From Kiritimatiellota bacterium B12222 (lineage in GTDB: Bacteria; Verrucomicrobiota; Kiritimatiellia; SS1-B-03-39; UBA6053), in the NCBI GenBank assembly GCA_029719485.1, contig CP120722.1, forward strand, positions 2,170,001 through 2,234,000: a stretch of DNA of 64,000 nucleotides. Direction: 5' to 3'. Positions 27,584-36,435 of this stretch are shown here, one piece after another. A program made the position numbers and the translations under genes. Every line of letters starts with the position of its first letter. Within the stretch, counting starts at the first letter, position 1. The notes beneath the pieces are model-generated. The model made no database searches, was not told the origin of the DNA, and saw only the letters and a list, made by a program, of their open reading frames with translations.

Positions 27584-29200
27584 TCAGGGGGCTTTGGGAG
27601 ATAAGTCGAGGTAATTGGACCAGGACATTTTCCCTGTCGCATCGACGGCTTTTACGCGTACCTGTATGGGGCCCGTGCCTGTTTGATTGAGTCCTAACTC
27701 GATGTCAGGGCTTTTACCTTTTACGGATTGGCTATGAATTTTATCCAGACCCCGATAGACGTCGACCATCATAAGAGGGCTTGGACTTTTCAGTTTGAGG
27801 CGGACACGGTCTGATTTGACACTACCTTTTAGAGTCAGGGCGCTGGGGTAAGGGGTGGAAATGTGTTCTCTGAGTGTTCCCAACTGAGGAGGCGCCCAAA
27901 GATAGCGGGCGTGTAGTTGTAGGTCAATTTCAGGCCCGGTGTTTTCAGCGTCGGTGTTGAGAGTCCAATGAGGGCCGTTTCCTGGAACCCGTTGACCGTC
28001 TGCAAAGAGGTGCAGGGTGGTACTACGTCCGGTGGGAATGCCTGATACGTCGATCTGAAGTTGTTGATTCTCCCAGGTGGTTTCGAGGGTAAGTTCGGGG
28101 AGCTCCGCGGCCCAAGGCCGACATAAGGGGTCTCCTACGATGAGGACTTGAAAGGGGGATGCGATGGATTGCATTAAGGCTTCCAGCAGGCTGTTGCCTC
28201 GTAAATAACGTTCGAAAACGGCCGCTTCGGGAAATTTCATCCAAATGGAATAGGGCTCTGTGACCGTTCCTGCACTGGCCGCGGCCCCGGCATCTAACCA
28301 TTGAGTGAGTTTGGTTTGACTGCTGACATCAAAGGTTGCGGCGAAACTGGTCAAGTGATCGGCAAAGGCTCCGGGCTGTAAGGCTTTTTTGTATCGGGCG
28401 GTGTTAAAAGAGGCCGCGCCTCCCATCACCCCTATAATTTTTGAAGGAAGCGGACCTTGTGCGGTAACCATTTCGACATCGATCCCTTTTGCTTCCAGTC
28501 TGTTTTCTGCCATGAGATATTGGTGTAGCCGGGTTTTGCTCCGCACATTGTTATTGGTTTCGAATACAATGCTGCCCACGGGCATGCTGTAATCCGCTTG
28601 AACAGCAGTTTTAAGCTGTTGCTGCATTTTTTCGGTGGTTTCCGGCGGATAATACACACCGAGCATGGCGGCAGGATGGAAGGCGGGATCCATGGGTTTT
28701 GCCAGTGGGTAGCGCATCAATCCTACCATTTTTTGAGCGGTATCGGGAGGGGCAGCGAACCAGGGAGAAATGGCGCGTCCTTGTTTAATCAAATTTCCGC
28801 CAGGCAAGTTGCCCCGACAGGATAAAAATCCGGTGCTGCTGACTTCTGGACGGTTTGCCCCCGACACACGGGTGGGCCATTCCGGACTCAGGATGAGTGC
28901 GGTGGGGCTGCTGTCATTGAGTGCGTCCAGTTTTTCAAGCACAGGTTCCAGGAGTTGGCTGCGAAAAGAGGCTTCGTCGACGGTCCATCGGGGCATACCG
29001 TTTTCTTTTCGGAAAAAGGAGATTTCCGGTTCCAAGACCAAAATACGTTCTGCAGGGAAGTTGCGGAGGGCTGCATAGCTTTGGGCGGTTTCCATGGCCT
29101 GCAAGGAGCGGCCATTGATAATGAGCAGGCATTCTGAGGGCATTTGCGCGCAGAGGCGAAAAGACAACAGGCAGAGAAGGAGAGAGCGTAAATAATTCAA
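27584..29200 (-). CDS. TIGR03790 family exported protein
   Basis: Member of a family of unknown function found in PVC bacteria and some proteobacteria. Family blocks seen: NFPAERILVLE, the LTSFAATFDV segment, DAGAAASAGTVTEPYSIWMKFP, and QVLIVGDPLCRP. A signal peptide precedes them (LRSLLLCLLSFRLCAQ). The C-terminal ~150 residues look like beta-rich Ig-type domains. The start is a TTG at 29200 that overlaps the stop of the WbaP-type gene (TTGA) and has AAAGGTG five bases upstream, so translation is coupled to it. A role in exopolysaccharide or envelope export is inferred only from that coupling. Confidence 0.78.
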   Translation of the reverse strand: MNYLRSLLLCLLSFRLCAQMPSECLLIINGRSLQAMETAQSYAALRNFPAERILVLEPEISFFRKENGMPRWTVDEASFRSQLLEPVLEKLDALNDSSPTALILSPEWPTRVSGANRPEVSSTGFLSCRGNLPGGNLIKQGRAISPWFAAPPDTAQKMVGLMRYPLAKPMDPAFHPAAMLGVYYPPETTEKMQQQLKTAVQADYSMPVGSIVFETNNNVRSKTRLHQYLMAENRLEAKGIDVEMVTAQGPLPSKIIGVMGGAASFNTARYKKALQPGAFADHLTSFAATFDVSSQTKLTQWLDAGAAASAGTVTEPYSIWMKFPEAAVFERYLRGNSLLEALMQSIASPFQVLIVGDPLCRPWAAELPELTLETTWENQQLQIDVSGIPTGRSTTLHLFADGQRVPGNGPHWTLNTDAENTGPEIDLQLHARYLWAPPQLGTLREHISTPYPSALTLKGSVKSDRVRLKLKSPSPLMMVDVYRGLDKIHSQSVKGKSPDIELGLNQTGTGPIQVRVKAVDATGKMSWSNYLDLSPKAP

Positions 29201-30654
29201 TATGCACCTTTTTTGTCGAGTACGGCTTTAATTGTGCGCACCAAAATAACGACATCCAACCAAATGGACCAGTTGCGAACGTAGTAGGAATCCCAGCGGA
29301 TGATGCCTTCATTGCCGCTGTCGCTACGTCCGCTAACCTGCCAGAGTCCGGTCATGCCGGGGCGCACCCGTCGTCGTAAATCTTTTACCAGTTCGGGCAG
29401 TTCGTCGTCATGATAGGCGGGAAGGGGACGAGGACCAATGAGAGCCATATCCCCTTTGAGAATATTAATAATCTGAGGTAACTCATCGAGAGAACTGCTG
29501 CGGAGAAAGTTACCCACCCAAGTGATGCGGGGGTCATGTTTGCTTTTAAAATGGGTTTCCCATTCTGCTTTAAACGCGGGATCGGTATCTAATTTTTGTT
29601 GGAGGATGTTTTCCGCATCCGGACGCATGGTTCTGAACTTCCACATGCGGAAGGGTTTCGCATCCATACCGATGCGGGTTTGCAAAAAGAAGGGATTTTT
29701 GAAGTCAGATATGAAAATGATCAGCCCCACGATGAGCAGGAGTATCGCGCACAGGGGTAAGAGCAGGAGGACAATCAAGGTTTCGCTGATTTGTTTGAGC
29801 AGACGGGACCAGGGGTCTAACAAATTGGTCGAGACTTCGAGACCCGCAACGCCTCCTAAATCCCGGGGGGTGACCCATAAACTGGGTGCATGGGTATTGA
29901 GTTCAGGAACGATTAATGCCGTGCGGTAACTAAGGGCGGCTTGTTCTGAAAACTCGGGGCGGATATCCCGAAAGGTGGAGGGTTCCAATAAAATGGCGCC
30001 TTGGGCATAAGGATAGGGATCTTCGTAGCTGGATAACACCGGGACACCTTCAAGTTCAGTGTCTTGATTATGGGCTACCAGAAAAATGCCGACGGGGATG
30101 TAGCCAATTCCTTTGCTTTCATTTAATAATTTGAGCAACTGAATGGTTTTTTCTTTGCGGCCGTAAATCACCACTTGCATGCCCCAGAGGTCATATCTGA
30201 GGAGCAGACGCTTGATACCTGTGCGGATAAACGGAATCAAAAATCCTGAAAAGATAAAGGCCATGGTCACAGTTAAGCGACTGGTGGAATCCGTGGATTT
30301 GGTAAGGAACAGTGCGATGGTGGTGCCCGCAAACAGGGTGATCAATAGTAAATAGATGCGGCGCATGCTTTCCACCACGCCTAATCCCCAGCCTGGTGTG
30401 AGTTTCATCCCCATGCTGAGAATGATCCAGAATCCTGAAATGAACCAGGCCCATTCTGGAGTCATGTGTCCGCCCTTTAATTGTTCCCGCAAAAGTCCTG
30501 CCAAATAAAAGGCCCAAGACAACGCCAAGAGATCGCCTGCAATAAAGGAAAGGGTATTGAGCATCCAACGGGTCAGTAACACCATTCGTGCGTTAATTCC
30601 CCCGAGTTTACGAGGATGCTGAGGGGTATTTGTATGAGGAAGAATATCAATCAC
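29197..30654 (-). CDS. Polyprenyl glycosylphosphotransferase (WbaP/exopolysaccharide type)
   Basis: Membrane enzyme that starts polysaccharide assembly by transferring a sugar-1-phosphate from UDP-sugar to undecaprenyl phosphate. The N-terminal half has about four or five helices and a nucleotide-binding-like domain (VVIYGRKEKTIQLLKLL, then PVLSSYEDPY). The C-terminal catalytic domain is clear: FLQTRIGMDAKPFRMWKFRT, FLRSSSLDELPQIINILKGD, MALIGPRPLP and RVRPGMTGLWQVSGRS. Start is a GTG at 30654 without a clear Shine-Dalgarno; the next ATG is at 30585. No glycosyltransferase cluster follows; only the coupled TIGR03790 gene does. Confidence 0.9.
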   Translation of the reverse strand: MIDILPHTNTPQHPRKLGGINARMVLLTRWMLNTLSFIAGDLLALSWAFYLAGLLREQLKGGHMTPEWAWFISGFWIILSMGMKLTPGWGLGVVESMRRIYLLLITLFAGTTIALFLTKSTDSTSRLTVTMAFIFSGFLIPFIRTGIKRLLLRYDLWGMQVVIYGRKEKTIQLLKLLNESKGIGYIPVGIFLVAHNQDTELEGVPVLSSYEDPYPYAQGAILLEPSTFRDIRPEFSEQAALSYRTALIVPELNTHAPSLWVTPRDLGGVAGLEVSTNLLDPWSRLLKQISETLIVLLLLPLCAILLLIVGLIIFISDFKNPFFLQTRIGMDAKPFRMWKFRTMRPDAENILQQKLDTDPAFKAEWETHFKSKHDPRITWVGNFLRSSSLDELPQIINILKGDMALIGPRPLPAYHDDELPELVKDLRRRVRPGMTGLWQVSGRSDSGNEGIIRWDSYYVRNWSIWLDVVILVRTIKAVLDKKGAY

Positions 30655-30786
30655 AGAGGTCTATATTCATCACCCTCCGTGAAATTTCAATAGGGAAGGC
30701 GGATTATCTGAAGAGAAAAGGAAGGGAGGGGCGTGGAAAGAGATGGGATAAGGGAGGGCGTTTGGGCGAGGATGAACCCAATTCAC

Positions 30787-30814
30787 TTGACATTGAGCTA
30801 TGAACATCTATACG
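30787..30814 (+). promoter_or_regulatory. Sigma-70-like promoter of the HAD-like gene
   Basis: A perfect -35 box TTGACA (30787-30792) and a -10 box TATACG (30809-30814) are separated by 16 bases. They lie 37 bases before the TTG start at 30851. The ATG at 30800 falls inside this promoter. Confidence 0.5.
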
Positions 30815-30850
30815 TTCCGCCCTTACTTTACCCTAATTTTGGAGGTTCAT

Positions 30851-31552
30851 TTGAACGATACTGCCGAAAAATCTGCTGAAGAAACGCAGACCACCGCTTT
30901 TATTTTCGAGTTTGACCATTTGGTCGCCACCCTGCGTGATGCTTCATACGAAGTGTTGCAAAGTATTTTTGATGACGTGGAATTAACTCCTGTTCATTAT
31001 TCACGTTTTGGTCTTTCTATGGGCCCACACAAAACCATTGAACAGTTCCAAAATGGATTGGGCGTCAAAAAAGGCCAACCCAAAAAGGTTTCAGAAGAAC
31101 TGGTGAGTGGCATTAAAATGCATCTCGAATCAGGGAATGTTCAAGTCTCCGATCTGTTACGCGATATTATCGTACAGGCCCGCGAGCGGAACATGAAAGT
31201 AATTGGCATGACCTCTTTGCCTCCACAGGCCCGCGACGCTCTTGCCGATCGTTTGGATCTCTCAGGTTTGGGCATTGATTTGTATCCTTTCAGCAAAGAT
31301 TTGGAGCCCTATCCCCGTGCAGATGCTTGGTTGCGTTTGACCAAAGATTATGAGTTAGTGGCATCCAACTGCATTTCTTTGACGACCAGTGCGCAGTCGT
31401 GTAAGTCTTCCATTACCGCTGACATTCCGACCATTTCTTTCCCGGATGTGTTTACGACCTTCCAAGATTTCGGTGGAAGTGTTGCCGTTGTGGACACCTT
31501 GGAAAACTTAAAGTTGAGCACCTATCTCGATCACGAGATTGCGGCGTCCTAA
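30851..31552 (+). CDS. HAD-superfamily-like protein lacking key catalytic residues
   Basis: The fold resembles beta-phosphoglucomutase/phosphoglycolate phosphatase HAD proteins: an N-terminal FIFEFDHLVATL in place of the FDxDG motif, a helical cap (about 30-115), motif II MTSLP and motif III KDLEPYPRADAW. The nucleophile Asp is a Glu, the DG pair is DH, and the acidic motif IV is replaced by VASNCISLTTSAQS, so catalysis looks unlikely. The start is a TTG at 30851 with GGAGG five bases upstream; an upstream in-frame ATG at 30800 lies within the promoter. A bidirectional terminator follows. Possibly a regulator or structural relative. Confidence 0.65.
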   Translation: MNDTAEKSAEETQTTAFIFEFDHLVATLRDASYEVLQSIFDDVELTPVHYSRFGLSMGPHKTIEQFQNGLGVKKGQPKKVSEELVSGIKMHLESGNVQVSDLLRDIIVQARERNMKVIGMTSLPPQARDALADRLDLSGLGIDLYPFSKDLEPYPRADAWLRLTKDYELVASNCISLTTSAQSCKSSITADIPTISFPDVFTTFQDFGGSVAVVDTLENLKLSTYLDHEIAAS

Positions 31553-31572
31553 TTTTAGGAAATCAACTGCAG

Positions 31573-31604
31573 AAAAAAGACGGTCATCGTGACCGTCTTT
31601 TTTT
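31573..31604. terminator. Bidirectional intrinsic terminator
   Basis: The stem GACGGTCA / TGACCGTC (31579-31586 and 31590-31597) has a 3-base loop, six A before it and seven T after it. It lies between the convergent HAD-like and AsmA-like genes and can serve both. Confidence 0.9.
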
Positions 31605-31633
31605 GTGCTCGATTACAGGGCCTATGTCGGAAT

Positions 31634-34231
31634 TTACTTTGGGACCGGGGTGGGGGTAGCGCGGAATTGTTGAAAGAGTCGAAGGCCTTCGCTGATGGCT
31701 TCGACTTTTTTCTCATTTTTCGTAGGCGTGGGAGATGGGGTGGGGGTGCTTTGCGGGTTTGTCTCCTCGATGGGTTCACTTGTGGAAGCCGTCGGGCTGC
31801 GTTTGGCAGGAGGGGCTTCGCCGGTGAGTAAGGTTCCGAGTAGATCGAGGCCGGCTTGAACGTTGTCATTTCCGATTTCATTCCGCTCAGTGACACCACT
31901 GAGAATCAATCCGGTGATCACTGATTTGCGCACGGTGATTTTAGGTTCAGCCAAGGTTCCTTCTACTTTGATGAAAGAGGGCAAGACAACGTAATCATCC
32001 CGCAAGCGCTCTTCTCGATAGATTTTGACTCGTTTCGCCAGGTTGGTGCTGAGTCCTAAAACGACAGGTAAGTCCTGAATTTTTGATAGTCCTATTTCCT
32101 GATTTAAGGCGATGTCACCACTGACTTCTAATAAGAACTCTGTGTTTTTTACGGAGGCATCGGTTAAGCTGAGCCGTTGATCCGAAATTTCACTTTTAAA
32201 GGTTACGGATTGGATCTCCGGCGCCATGAGTTGTTCGGGAGGCAGGGAGAGCGCGTCGGCCAGTGCTGTCACCAGCTTCGTTACCAGTGCCTTGGTTTGT
32301 AACAGGGCGGTATGTTGTTCGGGGTCGCTATCCAGCAAACGAATTTTTCCATCCGTATAAGAAAAGTTGATGTTGCCTTTAAAACTTTGCCACAGATCGA
32401 GAACGCTGTCTCCTTCGATGGTGAAGGCGGTGTTTCCCTGTACAATACCGGTTACCGCTCCTATTTTATCAGGCATGAATGAATCGACAATCGGTGCCAA
32501 GTCTAAGGGCGTTACTTCGCTGTTGAGGATGAGTGAAAATAAATCATTTGCCCAATGGGCATCTACAGAGCTTGCCAAACGACTGCCATTAATCGTGACC
32601 TCCATGGGGGAGATGGTTACCTGTTTCCCTTCGGCATAGGCTTTAAAGGCCAGGGTGTCGAGTTGGATATCTTTGTAGAGGATGTGATCAATGCCTACAG
32701 TGATTTGCGCATGATCCAAGGGGAGGGTGATGTCGGTAAGTTTTTGTAGCGAGATGGTGTTCTCTGCCGGAGTGACTTCAGGGGGGACTTGAGAAGGTTT
32801 TGTTGAGGCATCGGCAGGGGATGCGGTGCTGACTTCGATGAATGCTGACCAAGGGTTTAAATTCAATTCATTGCCTTGGATATCCAGTTCTAGGATCATC
32901 GCATCAAGGTTTTGCCAATGGATACGACCAGTGGCTTGGATGCGATTTTGTTTGCTGGGGTTGTCCAACCACGAAAGCGCGAAGGTTTCTAACTCAAGTT
33001 GAGAGGGGGTTGCATTTCCCTTGAGCTGTAAGGTTAAGGGCGAGGGGAGTTTGCGACTGTCAGGAAGTTGAATTCCTGAGCTGCTGGCATCCATTTGGAT
33101 TTGTAGAGACTCTGTTGCATGCCAGGTGAACTTAGCTGTGGTTTGAAGGCTGGATACCATTAACGCTCCTTGCTCCGCTTGTGGGGGCATGACTAAATTT
33201 TCGACTCCTGCTTGCAGGGCGCCGGTAATCTCTTGTCCATTTGCGTTGATATTTACGATGCTGTTTACGTGCACAATACCTGCGTTTATGGGTAAGAGTT
33301 CTGCGAAGGGGAGACTGGTGAGGTCGACAGGAGGCAGTTTTACGATCAATTCGCTGTCGGTAAAGGCGGGTGGTTGTTGTGTCCAGTCCACGAGGGTGGG
33401 TTTAGACAAGGAAACTTCTAATAACGTTTTCTCGTTTTGGTAGGCATTGACGGTGAGCTTGTTCGCATGGAGCGTTCCTTGGTCCAACTCTACGGAGAGA
33501 TCTACATCCACCGCTACTTTCATGGGTGGAACGCCCGCTTGGTTTTCTCCCAACAGGGCTTCGATCCCTCCTGTGATGGCGGTGGGCATCATGTCCGCAT
33601 TGAGCGAGAGTTCCATATCCGCGCTGAGGGTGCCCTGCATAAAGACCTCTTGGGGATTTTCGATTGCGTAGGCAATGATCTCTGCGGTGATGGTGGGATG
33701 AAGGGCTTGTCCACTGATGAACTGGGGTAGATCAAAGGTGAGGGCCTGAATAGTCAAGTGACGATCGGAGAGGGGGAGGGTGATAGATCCGTCGACAACG
33801 CTGACATTTTGAATGTGTAAATTTAAGGGCTTGGCGTTGGTATCGGCTGAAGGTTCTTCGGGGACTTCATCTGTAGAATTTAGGGAAGTGACCTGGATGA
33901 CAGGACGCGTAAGGTTGAGTTCGTCTACCCAAATTTGTCCTTTGATGATTTTGATCAGGTCGTAGTGTACATGCACGGCCTCCACTGTGACTTCCAGCGA
34001 GCCATCATGAGGTTGATACACTACATTTTCTGCACTGAGTTTAGAAAAGAGGGAGAGGGAGAGGTTTTCGACCTCAATCCGACTGTCCGTCATTTTTCCC
34101 ACTTGAGGGAGGAGGACTGCTTGAATGAAAAAGGGTTGTACGGCGATGACCCCGAGAACAATCAGGAGAAGAAGGAAAAGAAGGAAGCTCTTGAGAAGCT
34201 TATGTTTTTTGGGGGTGGGGAGGGTGCTCAT
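31634..34231 (-). CDS. AsmA-like envelope protein
   Basis: The N terminus has a basic stretch and one transmembrane helix (about residues 13-35), followed by a long extracytoplasmic region with the repeating beta-taco pattern of AsmA, TamB and DUF748 proteins, for example VENLSLSLFSKLSAENVVYQ, VWVDELNLTRPVIQV-type strands and ALNQEIGLSKIQDLPVVLGL. These proteins act as inter-membrane lipid-transfer bridges or help outer-membrane assembly. Near the C terminus there is a DYVVLPSFIKVEGTLAEPKI block like that of AsmA C domains, then a Pro/Thr/Ser-rich tail (about 815-865). It is monocistronic, and its terminator is shared with the HAD-like gene. Confidence 0.78.
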   Translation of the reverse strand: MSTLPTPKKHKLLKSFLLFLLLLIVLGVIAVQPFFIQAVLLPQVGKMTDSRIEVENLSLSLFSKLSAENVVYQPHDGSLEVTVEAVHVHYDLIKIIKGQIWVDELNLTRPVIQVTSLNSTDEVPEEPSADTNAKPLNLHIQNVSVVDGSITLPLSDRHLTIQALTFDLPQFISGQALHPTITAEIIAYAIENPQEVFMQGTLSADMELSLNADMMPTAITGGIEALLGENQAGVPPMKVAVDVDLSVELDQGTLHANKLTVNAYQNEKTLLEVSLSKPTLVDWTQQPPAFTDSELIVKLPPVDLTSLPFAELLPINAGIVHVNSIVNINANGQEITGALQAGVENLVMPPQAEQGALMVSSLQTTAKFTWHATESLQIQMDASSSGIQLPDSRKLPSPLTLQLKGNATPSQLELETFALSWLDNPSKQNRIQATGRIHWQNLDAMILELDIQGNELNLNPWSAFIEVSTASPADASTKPSQVPPEVTPAENTISLQKLTDITLPLDHAQITVGIDHILYKDIQLDTLAFKAYAEGKQVTISPMEVTINGSRLASSVDAHWANDLFSLILNSEVTPLDLAPIVDSFMPDKIGAVTGIVQGNTAFTIEGDSVLDLWQSFKGNINFSYTDGKIRLLDSDPEQHTALLQTKALVTKLVTALADALSLPPEQLMAPEIQSVTFKSEISDQRLSLTDASVKNTEFLLEVSGDIALNQEIGLSKIQDLPVVLGLSTNLAKRVKIYREERLRDDYVVLPSFIKVEGTLAEPKITVRKSVITGLILSGVTERNEIGNDNVQAGLDLLGTLLTGEAPPAKRSPTASTSEPIEETNPQSTPTPSPTPTKNEKKVEAISEGLRLFQQFRATPTPVPK

Positions 34232-34272
34232 GCATAAAATTTACCGTAGCGATGAGTTTAATCAAGGTCTGT

Positions 34273-34887
34273 TCATGATCTGGAGGGGGAAAAGAATGTG
34301 GCTTTGCATGCTCTTTCCCAATCGCAGAGTTCATCTACATCCCACAACTGCTCCAGTAATGCCGTGGAAAGGTTAAGCGCGTTTGCGGCTTTGAGGGTGT
34401 CACGGAGGGTATGCTCACTGCTCCACGCAATGTTGGTGAACAGTTCGGGCATGTAGCGGGTCATGCCTATTAAATAGTATCCGCCATCTTCGGTGGGGCC
34501 TAACACCAAATCCGCATCTTTTTTCAAGTGGTTGTTGGCCTCGATAAAGTGACCGGTTTCTAACTGAGGACAGTCGGATCCAATGCAAAATACAGGGGAG
34601 GTATGGTGCTCAAAAGCTTGTTTTACGGCAAAAGAAAGGCGCTGACCCAAATCTCCCTCACATTGGGGAATGTACCTGTGCTGAGGCCCTAGCCACTCGT
34701 TCATTTCTGCGTGCGCATTCGCCGGTGCAAAATGAATGAGTAGTTCAGCATCCTTAGGCAGGTTTTCGAGTTGCCTGCGCACTAACATTTTATAGGCCTC
34801 GCAGGCTTGATCCTCTCCGAGGTCTTTGGCCAAACGGGTTTTAACAGTGCCGGGACGGGGGGCTTTGAGGAAAAGTAAGATTTTCAT
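34273..34887 (-). CDS. TIGR04282 family glycosyltransferase-like protein (DUF2064)
   Basis: Small GT-A-like nucleotidyl/glycosyl transferase of the family annotated as arsenosugar biosynthesis or rSAM/selenodomain-associated transferase 1. Seen: LFLKAPRPGTVKTRLAKDLG at the N terminus, CEGDLGQRLSFAVKQAF, IGSDCPQLETGHF, and LGPTEDGGYYLIGM, all family signatures. It overlaps the phosphorylase gene by four bases (ATGA) and ends the four-gene cluster. The TIGR04283 partner, ArsS and ArsM are not nearby, so the actual acceptor is uncertain. Confidence 0.85.
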   Translation of the reverse strand: MKILLFLKAPRPGTVKTRLAKDLGEDQACEAYKMLVRRQLENLPKDAELLIHFAPANAHAEMNEWLGPQHRYIPQCEGDLGQRLSFAVKQAFEHHTSPVFCIGSDCPQLETGHFIEANNHLKKDADLVLGPTEDGGYYLIGMTRYMPELFTNIAWSSEHTLRDTLKAANALNLSTALLEQLWDVDELCDWERACKATFFSPSRS

Positions 34888-35645
34888 CCGTCAAATCGGT
34901 AAATGAAATTTTCGTAGGACCATGTTTCGTCTGTTTCGGTGAGCTCTTCAATCAACTTTAAAAACCAGTTTTGGCTTTGTTCCAAGTTAGCTTGGAGGAG
35001 TTCGAGCGGGGTGGGCGATGCGACAACTCCGTTTGCGTAATCAATGCCAAAGGCGGCCAGAGAATAGGGGAGTTCAGCTTCGTTCGCCAATACGGCTTCG
35101 GGTCCACAGGTTTGTGAAATGAAATCCACGCCAATTTGTTGCAAGGCTTTGATTTCAGTAATGGTGTTAAAACGTGGCCCCAGGACGTTTCCATAACAGC
35201 CCTGATGTGCGTCACCTGCGATTTTTCCGATGGCTTGTGTGAGGGCGCTGTGGAGTAAAGAGCCTGCTAATAAATGACCACGGCCCGCTTCTCCGGGCGT
35301 CTGAAACAGGCTGCAGGTACTGCCATCTCCCAAACGGTTTTCCGGGAAATAAATGTCCGTACAAAGCAGGGGTTTTCCCAAAGACCATTCTGGATTTAAA
35401 ATGCCACAGACGGAACAAGAGATGATGGCGGTTGCACCAGCATTTTTCAGGGCTTGAATGTTTGCACGATGATTGATGTGATGGGGTAGATTGTGGTGAC
35501 CTTCGCCATGTCGGGAGAGCATGAGGACCTCTTTACCCTTGATCGTCCCGCGTTGGAGTGTCGCTGACCCATAGGGGGTGTCCACGAGTTCTGTTTGAAG
35601 ATTTTGATGCTGATAAAGTCCCGAACCAGTAATAAATGCGAGCAT
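34884..35645 (-). CDS. Purine nucleoside phosphorylase / methylthioadenosine phosphorylase-like protein
   Basis: PNP/MTAP family trimeric phosphorylase that cleaves the glycosidic bond of purine nucleosides. Seen: FITGSGLYQ, LMLSRHGEGHHNLPHHINHRANI split over about 62-84, SCSVCGILNPEW (usually AVGSLR), CYGNVLGPRF and QTCGPEAVLANEAELPY with GIDYANG. The changes in the phosphate and base-binding segments could mean an altered nucleoside substrate. The ATG at 35645 lies four bases after the DUF547 stop. In this context a sulfur- or arsenic-bearing 5'-modified adenosine is a possible substrate, which is inference. Confidence 0.8.
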   Translation of the reverse strand: MLAFITGSGLYQHQNLQTELVDTPYGSATLQRGTIKGKEVLMLSRHGEGHHNLPHHINHRANIQALKNAGATAIISCSVCGILNPEWSLGKPLLCTDIYFPENRLGDGSTCSLFQTPGEAGRGHLLAGSLLHSALTQAIGKIAGDAHQGCYGNVLGPRFNTITEIKALQQIGVDFISQTCGPEAVLANEAELPYSLAAFGIDYANGVVASPTPLELLQANLEQSQNWFLKLIEELTETDETWSYENFIYRFDG

Positions 35646-35649
35646 AGTT

Positions 35650-36435
35650 TTAGAAAAGGGTTTTAAAAATGGAGTGTTTATAGTTCTTCCCAAGATCGGA
35701 CTGATCATTCAAGCCCCAATGATAAGGCTGGTAACGAATTTTATAGGTTTGTTTTTGGAGGAATGCTTCTGCGGAGGCAGGTGCATAGCGGGTAAGGACA
35801 AGGGGGAGGGCATTTTGTCCCTCATAATCATCGGCATACCAGTCGAAAATTTTTGAGATAGTGACCGTATTGGATGCGGGTTGATAGCTATTTAAATCAG
35901 TACGGGCTAACCAAACGCGATAGCGGCTGTGCATTTGATTTTCCCAGTCATCCGCTGAATAGGCCTCAGAATACAGAGGGGGGCAACTGCGTGCGGCGCA
36001 GACGACCATGGCATGTACTTTCCAGCCGATGAGTGGTCGTAGCGTATCATGTTCAATCTCATCCAAGGAGACCTTTCGTCCCCCGATCAAATGCTGTGGT
36101 GCACCAAATGGATCTTTGAGGAGTCGAATGCTTTCAATCGGGTAGTGATCTAGAATGAGTTTAAGGGTGAAGGCGTTGTAAGCATTGAGTAAACTGGCGA
36201 TTTTATCTTCATCCTTCGCTTGTGGGGCCGTGGAGGCAAATTGTTTCAAGTAGTTTTCAAAACGGGCAAGGTCTTCGGGTGAATTTTTCCAGGCCTTATA
36301 ATCCACAAGCCCTTGGTCATTTACGTAGGTTTGTAGGAGGGCGGTGAAGGGGCTATGATCAATATGTGCAGGTACTTTGACCTCTGCAGCGCTGAGAGCA
36401 CTCATCCAAAACAAAAGGAGGCATAGCTTTTTCAT
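35650..36435 (-). CDS. DUF547 domain protein, exported
   Basis: The signal peptide (KKLCLLLFWMSALSAAEV) is followed by a DUF547 domain: YVNDQGLVDYKAWKNSPEDL, LLNAYNAFTLKLILDHYPIE, ERAL-like region with HAMVVCAARSCPPLYSEAYS, and ISKIFDWYADDY. The conserved Cys pair in VCAARSCPPL and the NAYNA motif suggest an enzyme, possibly a transglutaminase-like or papain-like fold, but its reaction is not established. It overlaps the TVP38 gene by four bases. DUF547 genes often sit beside TVP38 and TIGR04282/4283 genes. Confidence 0.85.
   Translation of the reverse strand: MKKLCLLLFWMSALSAAEVKVPAHIDHSPFTALLQTYVNDQGLVDYKAWKNSPEDLARFENYLKQFASTAPQAKDEDKIASLLNAYNAFTLKLILDHYPIESIRLLKDPFGAPQHLIGGRKVSLDEIEHDTLRPLIGWKVHAMVVCAARSCPPLYSEAYSADDWENQMHSRYRVWLARTDLNSYQPASNTVTISKIFDWYADDYEGQNALPLVLTRYAPASAEAFLQKQTYKIRYQPYHWGLNDQSDLGKNYKHSIFKTLF

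Noticed and set aside
30800..30850. In-frame ATG extension of the HAD-like gene
   Set aside because: It lies within the predicted promoter, while TTG at 30851 has GGAGG at the right distance.
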